NCBI RefSeq assembly: GCF_902459685.1
Contig: NZ_CABPSF010000009.1
Location: 62,001 to 126,000, forward strand
Length of the DNA: 64,000 nt
Direction: 5' to 3'
Source: Pandoraea iniqua
Lineage (GTDB): Bacteria; Pseudomonadota; Gammaproteobacteria; Burkholderiales; Burkholderiaceae
How positions within the stretch are numbered: position 1 is the stretch's first letter; each line of letters opens with the position of its first letter. Position numbers and translations under genes: made by a program. Under the pieces are notes generated by a model. It had not been told where the DNA came from and did no database searches. It was given only the letters and a program-made list of their open reading frames with translations. Below are positions 11,308 to 20,228 of this stretch, piece after piece.

Positions 11308-12807
11308 ATGGAGCAATGGCTCAAGCCGATGGTCGATGCCGTCGGCGGTGTGTTGTCGGGATACCCCCTCGTGGTCGCGCTGCTTGGCGCGGGGTTGTAC
11401 TTCACGATTCGTTTCGGCGCGATTCAGGCGCGTGCGCTCTGGCACAGCATCAGTTTGCTGCGCAGTTCGGGCAGCCCCTCCGGCATCACGCCGTTTCAGG
11501 CATTTGCCACAGGACTGGCGAGCCGCGTCGGCACCGGCAATATCGCGGGCGTTGCCGTCGCGCTCACCATCGGTGGCCCGGGTGCCATCTTCTGGATGTG
11601 GATGACGGCGCTGCTTGGTATGGCGTCCGCTTTCGTCGAATCGACGCTCGCCCAAATCTTCAAGGTGCCGCATCACGACAAGACGTTCCGTGGCGGCCCC
11701 GCGTATTACATCCAGATCGGCCTCGGCTCGCGCACCTTCGGCATCGTTTTCGCTGTGGCGCTGCTGTTCACATTCGGTTTCGCTTTCAACTCCGTGCAGT
11801 CGCACTCGATTGCCGAGACGCTTGAAGCGTCGTTCGGCTGGTCGCGCATCTGGATCGGGATCACGCTCGTGCTGATGACGGCGCCGATCATTTACGGCGG
11901 CGTGCGACGCGTCGCACGCGTGGCGCAGTGGATTGTGCCGGTCATGGCGCTGATCTATCTCGGACTGGCGGCCTATGTCTGCATCGTCAACTACGACAAG
12001 ATTCCGGCCATGATCTCGCTGATCGTCGATCACGCGTTCGGGCTGGGACAGGCGGCTGGCGGCGTGGCCGGCTATGCAGTGAGTCAGGCGGTGTTGATGG
12101 GCGTGAAACGCGGCCTCTTCTCGAACGAGGCCGGGATGGGCAGCGCGCCGAATGCGGCGGCGGTCGCCACCACGAAGCACCCGGTGCAGCAGGGCCTGAT
12201 GCAGATGCTCGGCGTGTTCTTCGACACCATCGTCGTGTGCTCGGCCACGGCCTTCATGATTCTGCTCTCGGGACAATACGAAGTCGGCGCCGCAGCAGAA
12301 GGTGCCGTGCTCACGCAGCGTGCGCTGGCGGCGCACTTCGGCGATTGGGCGATCATGTTCACGGGCGTGACGGTGTTCTTTCTCGCCTATTCGAGCGTGC
12401 TGGGCAATTACGCCTACGCGGAAGTGAACCTCGACTTCATGACGCAGCGTCCGTGGTGTTTCCACATCTTCCGCGCGCTGGTGCTGCTTGCGGTGATGCT
12501 GGGCTCGGTGGCGAGTTTGCCGCTGGTCTGGAGTTTTGCCGACGTGGGCGCGGCGTTGATGGCCTTCATCAATCTGGTTGCCATCGCGATGCTCGCCAAG
12601 TACGCCCACGCGGCATGGCGCGACTACGCGGCACAACGCAAGGCGGGAATCGCCGAGCCGGTGTTCACGCGCGAGTCGCTGCCGCCGGAACTGCGGGCGC
12701 GTCTGCCGAAGGATGTCTGGCCGGCGCAGGCCAGCGTTGGCGGCGCAACGCCCGTGCCGCCGCAAGGGTCGGGGTCGTTGCCGACGGCGGTGACGGACGC
12801 GTCGTAG
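11308..12807 (+). CDS. Alanine/glycine:cation symporter (AGCS family)
   Basis: Sodium- or proton-coupled importer of small amino acids such as alanine or glycine (499 aa) in the inner membrane. Family signatures are visible: TGLASRVGTGNIAGVAVALTIGGPGAIFWMWMTALLGMASAFVESTLAQ, GGPAYYIQ, and KRGLFSNEAGMGSAPNAAA. About ten hydrophobic helices. The ATG at 11308 has AAAGGAGACG upstream; the ORF opens earlier but the extra residues are not family-like. The C-terminal 60 residues are hydrophilic. Next to gcv and sdaA, glycine, alanine or serine are sensible substrates, but that is inference from context. Confidence 0.9.
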   Translation: MEQWLKPMVDAVGGVLSGYPLVVALLGAGLYFTIRFGAIQARALWHSISLLRSSGSPSGITPFQAFATGLASRVGTGNIAGVAVALTIGGPGAIFWMWMTALLGMASAFVESTLAQIFKVPHHDKTFRGGPAYYIQIGLGSRTFGIVFAVALLFTFGFAFNSVQSHSIAETLEASFGWSRIWIGITLVLMTAPIIYGGVRRVARVAQWIVPVMALIYLGLAAYVCIVNYDKIPAMISLIVDHAFGLGQAAGGVAGYAVSQAVLMGVKRGLFSNEAGMGSAPNAAAVATTKHPVQQGLMQMLGVFFDTIVVCSATAFMILLSGQYEVGAAAEGAVLTQRALAAHFGDWAIMFTGVTVFFLAYSSVLGNYAYAEVNLDFMTQRPWCFHIFRALVLLAVMLGSVASLPLVWSFADVGAALMAFINLVAIAMLAKYAHAAWRDYAAQRKAGIAEPVFTRESLPPELRARLPKDVWPAQASVGGATPVPPQGSGSLPTAVTDAS

Positions 12808-12844
12808 GGCATCAGACGTAACACGTTAGGTTGCAGCAAATAAC

Positions 12845-12877
12845 AAAAGGGCTGACGAGTGATCGTCAGCCCTTTTT
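12845..12877. terminator. Bidirectional terminator
   Basis: A 14-bp perfect stem, AAAAGGGCTGACGA (12845-12858) with its complement 12863-12876, loop GTGA, flanked by A-runs and T-runs. It lies between the convergent symporter and amino-acid binding protein genes and can serve both. Confidence 0.88.
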
Positions 12878-12910
12878 GCTTTGCGACTGAATTACCGAAT
12901 GGCGGAGCGC

Positions 12911-14056
12911 TTACTTGCCGCCGACGGTCTCGAGCACGGTCCACTTGCCGTCGACAACCTTGTAGACGGTGATGGAGCCGTTCTTCAGATCGCCCACGCT
13001 GTCGTAAGCGAGTTCACGCGTGGTCACGCCCGGCATGCCGGTCTTGGCGAGCGCCGGCAGGTACTTCGCCGGATCGGTCGAGTTGGCCTTCTTCATGGCC
13101 GACATCATGGCCATCGCGCCGTCATAGGCATACGGCGAGTACGTTTCCGGCGCTGCGCCGAACTTAGCCTTGTAGCGCGACTCGTAAGCGGCACCGCCCG
13201 GCATCTTGTCGAGCGGCAGGCCGGCAAGCGACACCACCGAGCCGTTGGCGGCGTCGCCGGCGAGCTTCAGGAACGCGTCCGACTTGACCATTTCGCCGGC
13301 CATCAGCGTGGACTTGATGCCCAACTGACGCATTTGCTTGGCGAGCGGGCCGGCTTGCGCATCGGCGCCGCCGTAGAAGACGACGTCGGGGTTGGAGCGC
13401 TTGATGTTGGTCAGGATGGCGGTGAAGTCCACGGCCTTGTCCGTGGTCGACTCTTCGCGCACGATCTTGCCGCCTGCGGCCTGAGCCGCCTTCTTGAATT
13501 CGGCAGCGAGGCCCTGACCGTAGGCCGTACGGTCATCGACGATGGCGATGTTCTTGAAGCCCAGCTTCTTGACCGCAAAGTTGCCGACGACCGAACCCTG
13601 CTGGATGTCGGACGTCATCATGCGGAAGGTCGTCTTGAACCCTTGCTTGGTGTACTCCGGTGCCGTGGCCATGGCGATTTCAGGAATGCCGGCCTGTGCG
13701 TAGATGCGCGAGGCGGGAATCGTCGTGCCGGAGTTGAAGTGGCCGAGCATGCCCTTGATGCTCGAGTCGACCAGCTTCTGGGCGACCAGCGAGCCCTGAC
13801 GGGGGTCGGCCTGATCGTCTTCGGCTTGCAGAACGAACTTCACCGGCTTGCCTTCGATGGTCGGCTTGGTGGCGTTGTACTCGTCAATGGCGAGCTGGAT
13901 GCCGTTTTGCATGTCCTTGCCGTAGTGCGCCTGAGCGCCCGTGAGCGGTGCAGCAAAACCCAGCTTCACTTCCTGCGCCTGTTGCGCGTTTGCGGCGCTG
14001 CCGAACGCGATCAGTCCTGCGACCGCGAATGCGCTGAGCGTAAGCTTCGATTGCAT
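12911..14056 (-). CDS. Branched-chain amino acid ABC transporter binding protein
   Basis: Periplasmic binding protein of the LivJ/LivK (Peripla_BP_6) family, 381 aa. A Sec signal peptide (MQSKLTLSAFAVAGLIAFGSAANAQ) is followed by VKLGFAAPLTGAQAHYGKDMQNGIQLAIDEYNA, typical of the N-lobe, and YSPYAYDGAMAMMSAM near the C-terminus. The ATG at 14056 has AAGGAGAGGG upstream; the longer ORF to 14167 adds non-homologous residues. No permease or ATPase gene is adjacent, so it works with components encoded elsewhere. Leucine, isoleucine and valine are the usual ligands of the family, but specificity is not shown here. Confidence 0.9.
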   Translation of the reverse strand: MQSKLTLSAFAVAGLIAFGSAANAQQAQEVKLGFAAPLTGAQAHYGKDMQNGIQLAIDEYNATKPTIEGKPVKFVLQAEDDQADPRQGSLVAQKLVDSSIKGMLGHFNSGTTIPASRIYAQAGIPEIAMATAPEYTKQGFKTTFRMMTSDIQQGSVVGNFAVKKLGFKNIAIVDDRTAYGQGLAAEFKKAAQAAGGKIVREESTTDKAVDFTAILTNIKRSNPDVVFYGGADAQAGPLAKQMRQLGIKSTLMAGEMVKSDAFLKLAGDAANGSVVSLAGLPLDKMPGGAAYESRYKAKFGAAPETYSPYAYDGAMAMMSAMKKANSTDPAKYLPALAKTGMPGVTTRELAYDSVGDLKNGSITVYKVVDGKWTVLETVGGK

Positions 14057-14266
14057 CAACCCTCTCCTTGCATGTGTATGTCGTTGAGTGGCAGGCCTGC
14101 GGGATCGCCGCGGCCCGCCTGTCGTGGGATGCCATCTGCCACGCGCCGGTTGGCCGTGAGACGGCATTCAATCTGTATCAAACGCACAATGCGCCCGACG
14201 CGGCAGTATTGGATGGCTGCGCACGCCGGTCAAGAGGGACATATTCCGATGGAAGGTGCTACCGGG

Positions 14267-15814
14267 TTATGGCGCAGGTTGCGCCACCGGGGTGTCGCCC
14301 GTTGCGCCGTCATCCCGGCCCGCCTGAATGTCGCGCAGGCGCTGCTCGGCGGCCTCGTAGCGGGCCACCACCTCGTGGGACGGCGCCCGGTCGAGGCGGC
14401 TCACGACGATCAGCGCCAGACCGCCCAGCGCAAAGCCGGGCAAGATTTCGTACAGATCGAACCAGCCGAACTGTTTCCAGATCAGCACCGTCGCTGCCCC
14501 GACAACAATGCCTGCCAGCGCGCCGTTACGGGTGACGCGCGGCCACAGCAACGTGGCCAGCACCAGCGGGCCGAAGGCGGCGCCGAAGCCGGCCCACGCG
14601 TAGCTCACCATGCCCAGCACACGGCTGTTCGGGTCGAGCGCCAGCAGCACCGCCACGGTGGCAACCGCGAGCACCATCGCCCGGCCAATCCACACAAGGC
14701 GGCGCTGGCTGACGTGCCCGGGCGCGAACGTCTTGTAGAGGTCTTCAGTGAGCGCACTGGCGCACACGAGCAACTGGCATGACAGCGTGCTCATCACCGC
14801 CGCCAGAATCGCCGCCAGCAGAATGCCGGCGAGCCACGGCGCAAAGAGCTGTGTGGTGAGGGCGATGAAAATCGTTTCCGGGTTGGCGGCGACGCCCGCG
14901 CTGGCCGCGAGATCCGGCCGCGCGCTGAAGAACGCGAGCCCGAAGAAGCCGACTGCGACCGCACCGACCAGACACAGCACCATCCACGTCATGCAGATGC
15001 GCCGCGCCTTGGGGATGGCCGCAGCGGATCGCGTCGCCATGAAGCGCACGAGAATGTGCGGCTGGCCGAAGTAGCCCAAGCCCCACGCGAGCATCGAGAT
15101 CACGCCGAGCGGCGCGAGATCGCCGAACCAGTCGGTATGCGTCGGATGCACGGCGGTCACGGCCGCGACGGCTGCCGCCGGGCTGCCATCGAGCGCGATG
15201 ACGGCAATCGGGGTGACCACCAGCGCCGCGAACATCAGCGAGGCTTGCACGGTGTCGGTCCAGCTCACCGCGAGAAAGCCGCCGATGAAGACGTAGGCAA
15301 TCGTGGCGAGCGCGCCGATCCACAGCGCGGTTCGGTAGTCCAGCCCGAACATCGTCTCGAACAGGCGCGCGCCCGCGACGACGCCCGAGGCGCAATAGAT
15401 GGTGAAGAAGATCAGGATCACCAGCGCGGTCACGATGCGCAGCACGTGGCTGCCGTCGCCGAAGCGATGCGTGAGGTACTCGGGCAAGGTGAGCGCGTTG
15501 CCGCACTGCTCGGTGTGCACGCGCAGCCGTGCGGCGACGAGATGCCAGTTGGCCCACGCGCCGAACGCCAGCCCTACGGCAATCCACACGCCCGACAGGC
15601 CGCCGGCATAAATGGCGCCGGGCAGACCGAGCAGCAACCAGCCGCTCATGTCGGACGCCCCGGCAGAGAGCGCGGTGACGAAGCTGCCGAGACGGCGTCC
15701 GCCGAGGATGTAGTCGGAGAGATTGTGCGTCGCCCGATAGCCGAGCCAGCCGATGCCGAGCATCAGTAATAAGTAGACGGTGAAGGTCACCGCCGTGGGA
15801 TTCCAAAGGGACAT
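14267..15814 (-). CDS. putP: Sodium/proline symporter
   Basis: Inner-membrane Na+/solute symporter of the SSS family (515 aa; E. coli PutP is 502). N-terminus TFTVYLLLMLGIGWLGYRAT and LSDYILGGRRLGSFVTALSAGASDMSGWLLLGLPGAIYAGGLS is the PutP signature; GLGYFGQPHILVRFMA is also typical. It lies downstream of putA on the same strand, 341 bases away with a hairpin between, so the two may be separately transcribed. Its role would be to import proline for PutA. Confidence 0.93.
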   Translation of the reverse strand: MSLWNPTAVTFTVYLLLMLGIGWLGYRATHNLSDYILGGRRLGSFVTALSAGASDMSGWLLLGLPGAIYAGGLSGVWIAVGLAFGAWANWHLVAARLRVHTEQCGNALTLPEYLTHRFGDGSHVLRIVTALVILIFFTIYCASGVVAGARLFETMFGLDYRTALWIGALATIAYVFIGGFLAVSWTDTVQASLMFAALVVTPIAVIALDGSPAAAVAAVTAVHPTHTDWFGDLAPLGVISMLAWGLGYFGQPHILVRFMATRSAAAIPKARRICMTWMVLCLVGAVAVGFFGLAFFSARPDLAASAGVAANPETIFIALTTQLFAPWLAGILLAAILAAVMSTLSCQLLVCASALTEDLYKTFAPGHVSQRRLVWIGRAMVLAVATVAVLLALDPNSRVLGMVSYAWAGFGAAFGPLVLATLLWPRVTRNGALAGIVVGAATVLIWKQFGWFDLYEILPGFALGGLALIVVSRLDRAPSHEVVARYEAAEQRLRDIQAGRDDGATGDTPVAQPAP

Positions 15815-16155
15815 GAAGCCTCCTTGACCGGCGCCGTGGCACGTGCGCAGACATCTCCCGGCATGACAAAAGACGCGTTGGCGCGTGATGGCGACGGCAG
15901 CGGCCAGCGATACGTGTCGCTGGCACAGGTTGACCGCACAAAGGCGGTTACGGATTTCCGATTTCAGATGTCGGGGGAGGGCGCGACGATACCGCGAATG
16001 CGTGCGACCCGCTTGAGTACGGGGAGCGCGTATGGACGCTGTCTGCGGAGGGAAAAATGGACGCAGAAATGCTGGATGCAGAAATGAATCGCGCCTCGCG
16101 CGCCCCGCTGATGCGGGACGGGCGAGGCGCGTGACCTACGGGTGCTGCTGACCGA
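15815..16155. other. putP-putA intergenic region
   Basis: 341 bases downstream of putA and upstream of putP (both minus strand). It holds the hairpin at 16091-16130. I looked for a copy of the GTTGCA motif found before putA and did not see one, so PutA control of putP from this gap is not supported. Confidence 0.4.
16091..16130 (-). terminator. Hairpin after putA, possible terminator
   Basis: GCGCCTCGC (16091-16099) pairs with GCGAGGCGC (16122-16130), with an inner CCCGC/GCGGG stem, 26 bases past the putA stop. On the minus strand it is followed by GATTCATTT, only weakly T-rich. Confidence 0.5.
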
Positions 16156-19100
16156 TCAGCCGATGGTCATGAGGTTGGCGTTGCCACCGGCAGCGGCCGT
16201 GTTCACCGACACCGAGCGCTCGCAGAGCAGGCGCTCCAGCGAGTAGTCGTCGCCTGCGGCGAGGGCTTCGGGGGCGAGGCCCTGCATCGACAGGATTGGG
16301 CCGTTACGCGTGGCAATGCGGCGGTTCAGCGCGCGCAGCTCGTCGCTGTCGCCTTCGAACAGCACGGCGGCGAGCGACGGTTCTGCGGCGGCATCGACGC
16401 CGGCGGACAGCACCGCAGCGCGGCCCTTGATCGACGCAGGCAACGCGCCCACCAGATCGCGAGCGACGGCGCTGTCGGCGAACACTGCCGTGTTACCCGT
16501 AGCGAGTACGGCGGCCAATTGCGTGCGTGCACCAAACGGCGTGGCGGCCACACACAGCACCGGACCGCGCGGCTCCAGACCGTAGGTGTTGCGCTCGCCC
16601 GTCGGGCCCGGCAGGACGGCCGTGGCGTCGAGGGCCGACGTCGCCAGATAGCGGTCGACGCGATCGATCGCTGCTGCATTGCCGACTTGCTCGGCTTGTT
16701 CGGCTTGCCCGGTTTGCGAATGACCGGCCTGATGCAGCCAGTCGCGATAGCTCACCAGCGGCGACAGTGCCGACTCGTTGCGGTTGAGTTCCGGTGCGAG
16801 GGCGGCCGGACGCGTCGCCAACAGGCGCGGCAGGTACATCGGACCGCCTGCTTTCGGACCCGTCCCAGACAAACCTTCACCACCGAACGGTTGCACACCG
16901 ACCACGGCGCCGATCACATTACGGTTCACGTAGACGTTGCCGACATGGGCACGTTCGGTCACGTAGGCGATGGTTTCGTCGATCCGCGTATGCACACCGA
17001 ACGTCAGGCCATAACCGGTGCCGTTGATCTGATCGAGCAGCTTGTCGAGATGCGCGCGCTTGAAGCGAATCACGTGCAGCACCGGCCCGAAGACTTCGCG
17101 TTGCAGCGCCTTCAGGTCGGTCAGTTCGATCAGCGTCGGCGGCACGAAGGTGCCGTGACGGGCGGCGTCCGGCAGCGGCAGTTGCTCCACCGGGAAGCCC
17201 TTGGCGCGCATCTGGTCGACGTGACGGGTGATGCCGGCTTGCGCTTCGGCGTCGATCACCGGGCCGAGGTCGATCGACAGACGGTCAGGGTTGCCGATCG
17301 CCAGTTCCTGCATCGCGCCCTTGAGCATGTGCAGCGTCTTGTCGGCGATGTCGTCCTGCAAGCACAGCACGCGCAGTGCCGAGCAACGCTGACCGGCCGA
17401 GTCGAAGGCCGAGGCCAGCACGTCGTACACGACTTGTTCCGGCAGGGCCGATGAGTCGACGATCATCGCGTTCTGGCCGCCGGTCTCAGCGATCAGCGGA
17501 ATCGGACGGCCGTTGGCGTCGAGTCGTTCAGCCAGCGTGCGCGCGATGATGCGGGCCACTTCGGTCGAACCGGTGAACATCACGGCCTTGGTGCGGGCAT
17601 CGGCGACGAGGGCAGCACCCACGGTCTCACCGGTGCCCGGCAACAGTTGCAATGCACCGGCCGGGATACCGGCGGCGTGCATCAGGCGCACGGCTTCGGC
17701 GGCGATGAGCGGCGTTTGCTCGGCCGGCTTGGCGATCACCGGGTTACCGGCGGCCAGTGCTGCCGAGACCTGACCCACGAAAATCGCCAGCGGGAAATTC
17801 CACGGGCTGATGCACAGCACCGGGCCCAGCGGGCGGTGCGTGTCGTTCGAGAAGCCCTGACGGATCTGCGCGGCGTAGTAACGCAGGAAGTCGACCGCTT
17901 CGCGCACTTCGGCGACGGCGTTCGGCAGCGACTTGCCGGCTTCGCGCACACACAGGCCCATGAGCGTGGGCATGTGCGCTTCAAGCAGGTCGGCCGCGCG
18001 CATCAGGCAGTCGGCGCGCTCTTCCACCGGCGTGGCTTGCCAGATCGGAGCGGCGGCCACGGCGTGGGCGAGGGCGGCATCGACGTCTTGCGACGTGGCT
18101 TCGATCACCTGACCCACGGTGTCGCGCAGGTCGGCCGGGTTGCGCACGAAGCGCGGCGTGCCTTCCACGCGCTCGCCGTCGGCGAGCATCGGGGCGGCGC
18201 GCCACGGCGTACCGGCGCTGGCCAGCAGGGCCGACGACAGCGACGCGAGGCGGTGTTCGTTCGAGAGGTCGAAGCCCGACGAGTTGGCGCGCGACGTGCC
18301 GTACAGCTCACGCGGCAGCGGAATCTTGGCGTGCGGGGCGCCCAGCGGTTGCACCTTCTCGGCTTCGGTGATCGGGTCGGCAATCAGTTCGTCGACGCTG
18401 ACGGTCTCGTCGGCGATGCGGTTCACGAACGACGTGTTCGCACCGTTCTCCAGCAGGCGGCGCACCAGATACGCGAGCAGCGTTTCGTGCGTGCCGACCG
18501 GCGCGTAGACGCGGCACGGACGGGCCAGCTTGCCCGCGGCGATCGGGCCGGTGACTTCTTCGTACAGCGGCTCGCCCATGCCGTGCAGGCACTGGAACTC
18601 GTACTGGCCGGGGTAGTAGTTGTTACCGGCCAGATGGTAGATCGCGGAGAGCGTGTGGGCGTTGTGCGTGGCGAACTGCGGGTAGATCGCGTCGGGCACG
18701 GCGAGCAGCTTCTTCGCGCAGGCCATGTACGACACGTCGGTGTAGATCTTGCGGGTGTAGACCGGATAGCCTTCGAGGCCGTCGACCTGGGCGCGCTTGA
18801 TTTCGGTATCCCAGTAAGCGCCCTTGACCAGACGCACCATGATGCGGTGACGGCTGCGGCGGGCCAGATCGATGATGAAGTCGATCACGAACGGGCAGCG
18901 CTTCTGATACGCCTGCACCACGAAGCCGATGCCGTTCCAGCCGGCCAGATCCGGGTCGAAGCACAGGGCTTCGAGCAGATCGAGCGAGATTTCGAGGCGG
19001 TCGGCTTCTTCGGCGTCGATATTCAGGCCGATGTCGTAGTGACGGGCCAGTACGGCCAGCGACTTCACGCGCGGCAGCAGCTCGGTGAGGGTGCGCTCGT

Positions 19101-20109
19101 GCTGGCTGCGCGAATAGCGCGGGTGCAGGGCCGAGAGCTTGATCGAGATGCCCGGGCCTTCATAGATGCCGCGGCCGGCGGAGGCCTTGCCAATGGCATG
19201 GATGGCCTGCTCGTAGCTGGCGTAGTAGCGCTGGGCGTCTTCTTCGGTGGTCGCGGCTTCGCCGAGCATGTCGTACGAGTAGCGGAAGCCTTGGGCTTCG
19301 TACTTGCGGCTGTTGGCGAGCGCTTCGGAGATGGTTTCACCGGTGACGAACTGTTCGCCCATCAGACGCATGGCCATGTCCACACCCTTGCGGATGAGGG
19401 GTTCGCCGCCACGGCCGATAAGTCGCGTGAGGGCCTTGGTGAGGCCCGCTTCGCTGGTGGTGGTGACCAGCTTGCCGGTGATCATCAGGCCCCACGTGGC
19501 GGCGTTGACGAACATCGACGGCGAGTTGCCCATGTGGGCGTGCCAGTCACCCTTGCTGATCTTGTCGCGGATGAGGGCGTCGCGGGTGGCCTTGTCGGGA
19601 ATGCGCAGCAGGGCTTCGGCCAGACACATCAGCGCGACGCCTTCCTGACTGGACAGCGAGAATTCGTGAATCAGACCTTCCACGCCGCCGCCGGTGCTCT
19701 TGCCGCGCAGGGCGACCACGAGCTTGCGCGCGAGGGCCGAGGCCGACGAGGCGGTGGCCGGGGCCAGCTTGGCCTGACCGATCAGCACGGGCACGCATTC
19801 CGGCTCGGGGCGGCGGTAGGCGGCGGTGATGGCGGCGCGCAGCACCGACTGGGGTTGCACGTTCTGGGCGAATTCGAGGAACGGGTGCGCCGCGGTGTCG
19901 TCGCCGTTCAGGCCATCGATGACTTCGGTGCCCCCGTGGGTTGCACCATTGAGCTCCGGCGGCAGTGTGCCGCTCTCGATGCGCTCCAGATAGGCAAAGA
20001 TCGCCTGTTTGATGAGCCAGTGGGGGGTGCGCTCGATTTGCTGGGCGGCCGTCTTGAGCCGGGTGCGCAGGACGTCGTCGACTTTGACGCCGAGAGTGGT
20101 GTTAGCCAT
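16156..20109 (-). CDS. putA: Trifunctional PutA: proline dehydrogenase, P5C dehydrogenase, repressor
   Basis: Oxidises proline to glutamate in two steps and represses its own gene (1317 aa). Residues 1-47 (TTLGVKVDDVLRTRLKTAA...RTPHWLIKQAIFAYLE) form the ribbon-helix-helix DNA-binding domain. The proline dehydrogenase barrel follows at about 150-560 (RLVKGAYWDTEIKRAQ, FATHNAHTL). The aldehyde dehydrogenase part at about 620-1090 has LGPVLCISPWNFPLAIFVGQV and the catalytic cysteine in DSAGQRCSALR. A C-terminal domain of about 200 residues completes the long type. Long PutAs with the N-terminal domain bind GTTGCA sites; such an inverted pair lies upstream. FAD, NAD+ and the membrane quinone pool are the expected partners. 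Confidence 0.95.
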   Translation of the reverse strand: MANTTLGVKVDDVLRTRLKTAAQQIERTPHWLIKQAIFAYLERIESGTLPPELNGATHGGTEVIDGLNGDDTAAHPFLEFAQNVQPQSVLRAAITAAYRRPEPECVPVLIGQAKLAPATASSASALARKLVVALRGKSTGGGVEGLIHEFSLSSQEGVALMCLAEALLRIPDKATRDALIRDKISKGDWHAHMGNSPSMFVNAATWGLMITGKLVTTTSEAGLTKALTRLIGRGGEPLIRKGVDMAMRLMGEQFVTGETISEALANSRKYEAQGFRYSYDMLGEAATTEEDAQRYYASYEQAIHAIGKASAGRGIYEGPGISIKLSALHPRYSRSQHERTLTELLPRVKSLAVLARHYDIGLNIDAEEADRLEISLDLLEALCFDPDLAGWNGIGFVVQAYQKRCPFVIDFIIDLARRSRHRIMVRLVKGAYWDTEIKRAQVDGLEGYPVYTRKIYTDVSYMACAKKLLAVPDAIYPQFATHNAHTLSAIYHLAGNNYYPGQYEFQCLHGMGEPLYEEVTGPIAAGKLARPCRVYAPVGTHETLLAYLVRRLLENGANTSFVNRIADETVSVDELIADPITEAEKVQPLGAPHAKIPLPRELYGTSRANSSGFDLSNEHRLASLSSALLASAGTPWRAAPMLADGERVEGTPRFVRNPADLRDTVGQVIEATSQDVDAALAHAVAAAPIWQATPVEERADCLMRAADLLEAHMPTLMGLCVREAGKSLPNAVAEVREAVDFLRYYAAQIRQGFSNDTHRPLGPVLCISPWNFPLAIFVGQVSAALAAGNPVIAKPAEQTPLIAAEAVRLMHAAGIPAGALQLLPGTGETVGAALVADARTKAVMFTGSTEVARIIARTLAERLDANGRPIPLIAETGGQNAMIVDSSALPEQVVYDVLASAFDSAGQRCSALRVLCLQDDIADKTLHMLKGAMQELAIGNPDRLSIDLGPVIDAEAQAGITRHVDQMRAKGFPVEQLPLPDAARHGTFVPPTLIELTDLKALQREVFGPVLHVIRFKRAHLDKLLDQINGTGYGLTFGVHTRIDETIAYVTERAHVGNVYVNRNVIGAVVGVQPFGGEGLSGTGPKAGGPMYLPRLLATRPAALAPELNRNESALSPLVSYRDWLHQAGHSQTGQAEQAEQVGNAAAIDRVDRYLATSALDATAVLPGPTGERNTYGLEPRGPVLCVAATPFGARTQLAAVLATGNTAVFADSAVARDLVGALPASIKGRAAVLSAGVDAAAEPSLAAVLFEGDSDELRALNRRIATRNGPILSMQGLAPEALAAGDDYSLERLLCERSVSVNTAAAGGNANLMTIG

Positions 20110-20186
20110 GGAGGGTTACCTGATGACGCGAAAACATGACACCCATAGCGGGGTGAATGGCGGCATCGTAACCGGGTTTTCAGGTG

Positions 20187-20218
20187 GGTGCAACCGGTGT
20201 CAATATTCGGGTTGCACC
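20187..20218. promoter_or_regulatory. Putative PutA operator: GTTGCA inverted repeat
   Basis: GGTGCAACC (20187-20195) and GGTTGCACC (20210-20218) are exact inverted copies separated by 14 bases, 78-109 bases upstream of the putA start. Each contains GTTGCA or its complement, the core reported for binding by the PutA ribbon-helix-helix domain in E. coli. Confidence 0.65.
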
Positions 20219-20228
20219 TTGGGGTGGA

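Noticed and set aside
17647-20139. 830-aa open frame opposite putA
   Set aside because: Antisense shadow of putA with skewed composition (Arg, Gly, Val, His) and no motif.
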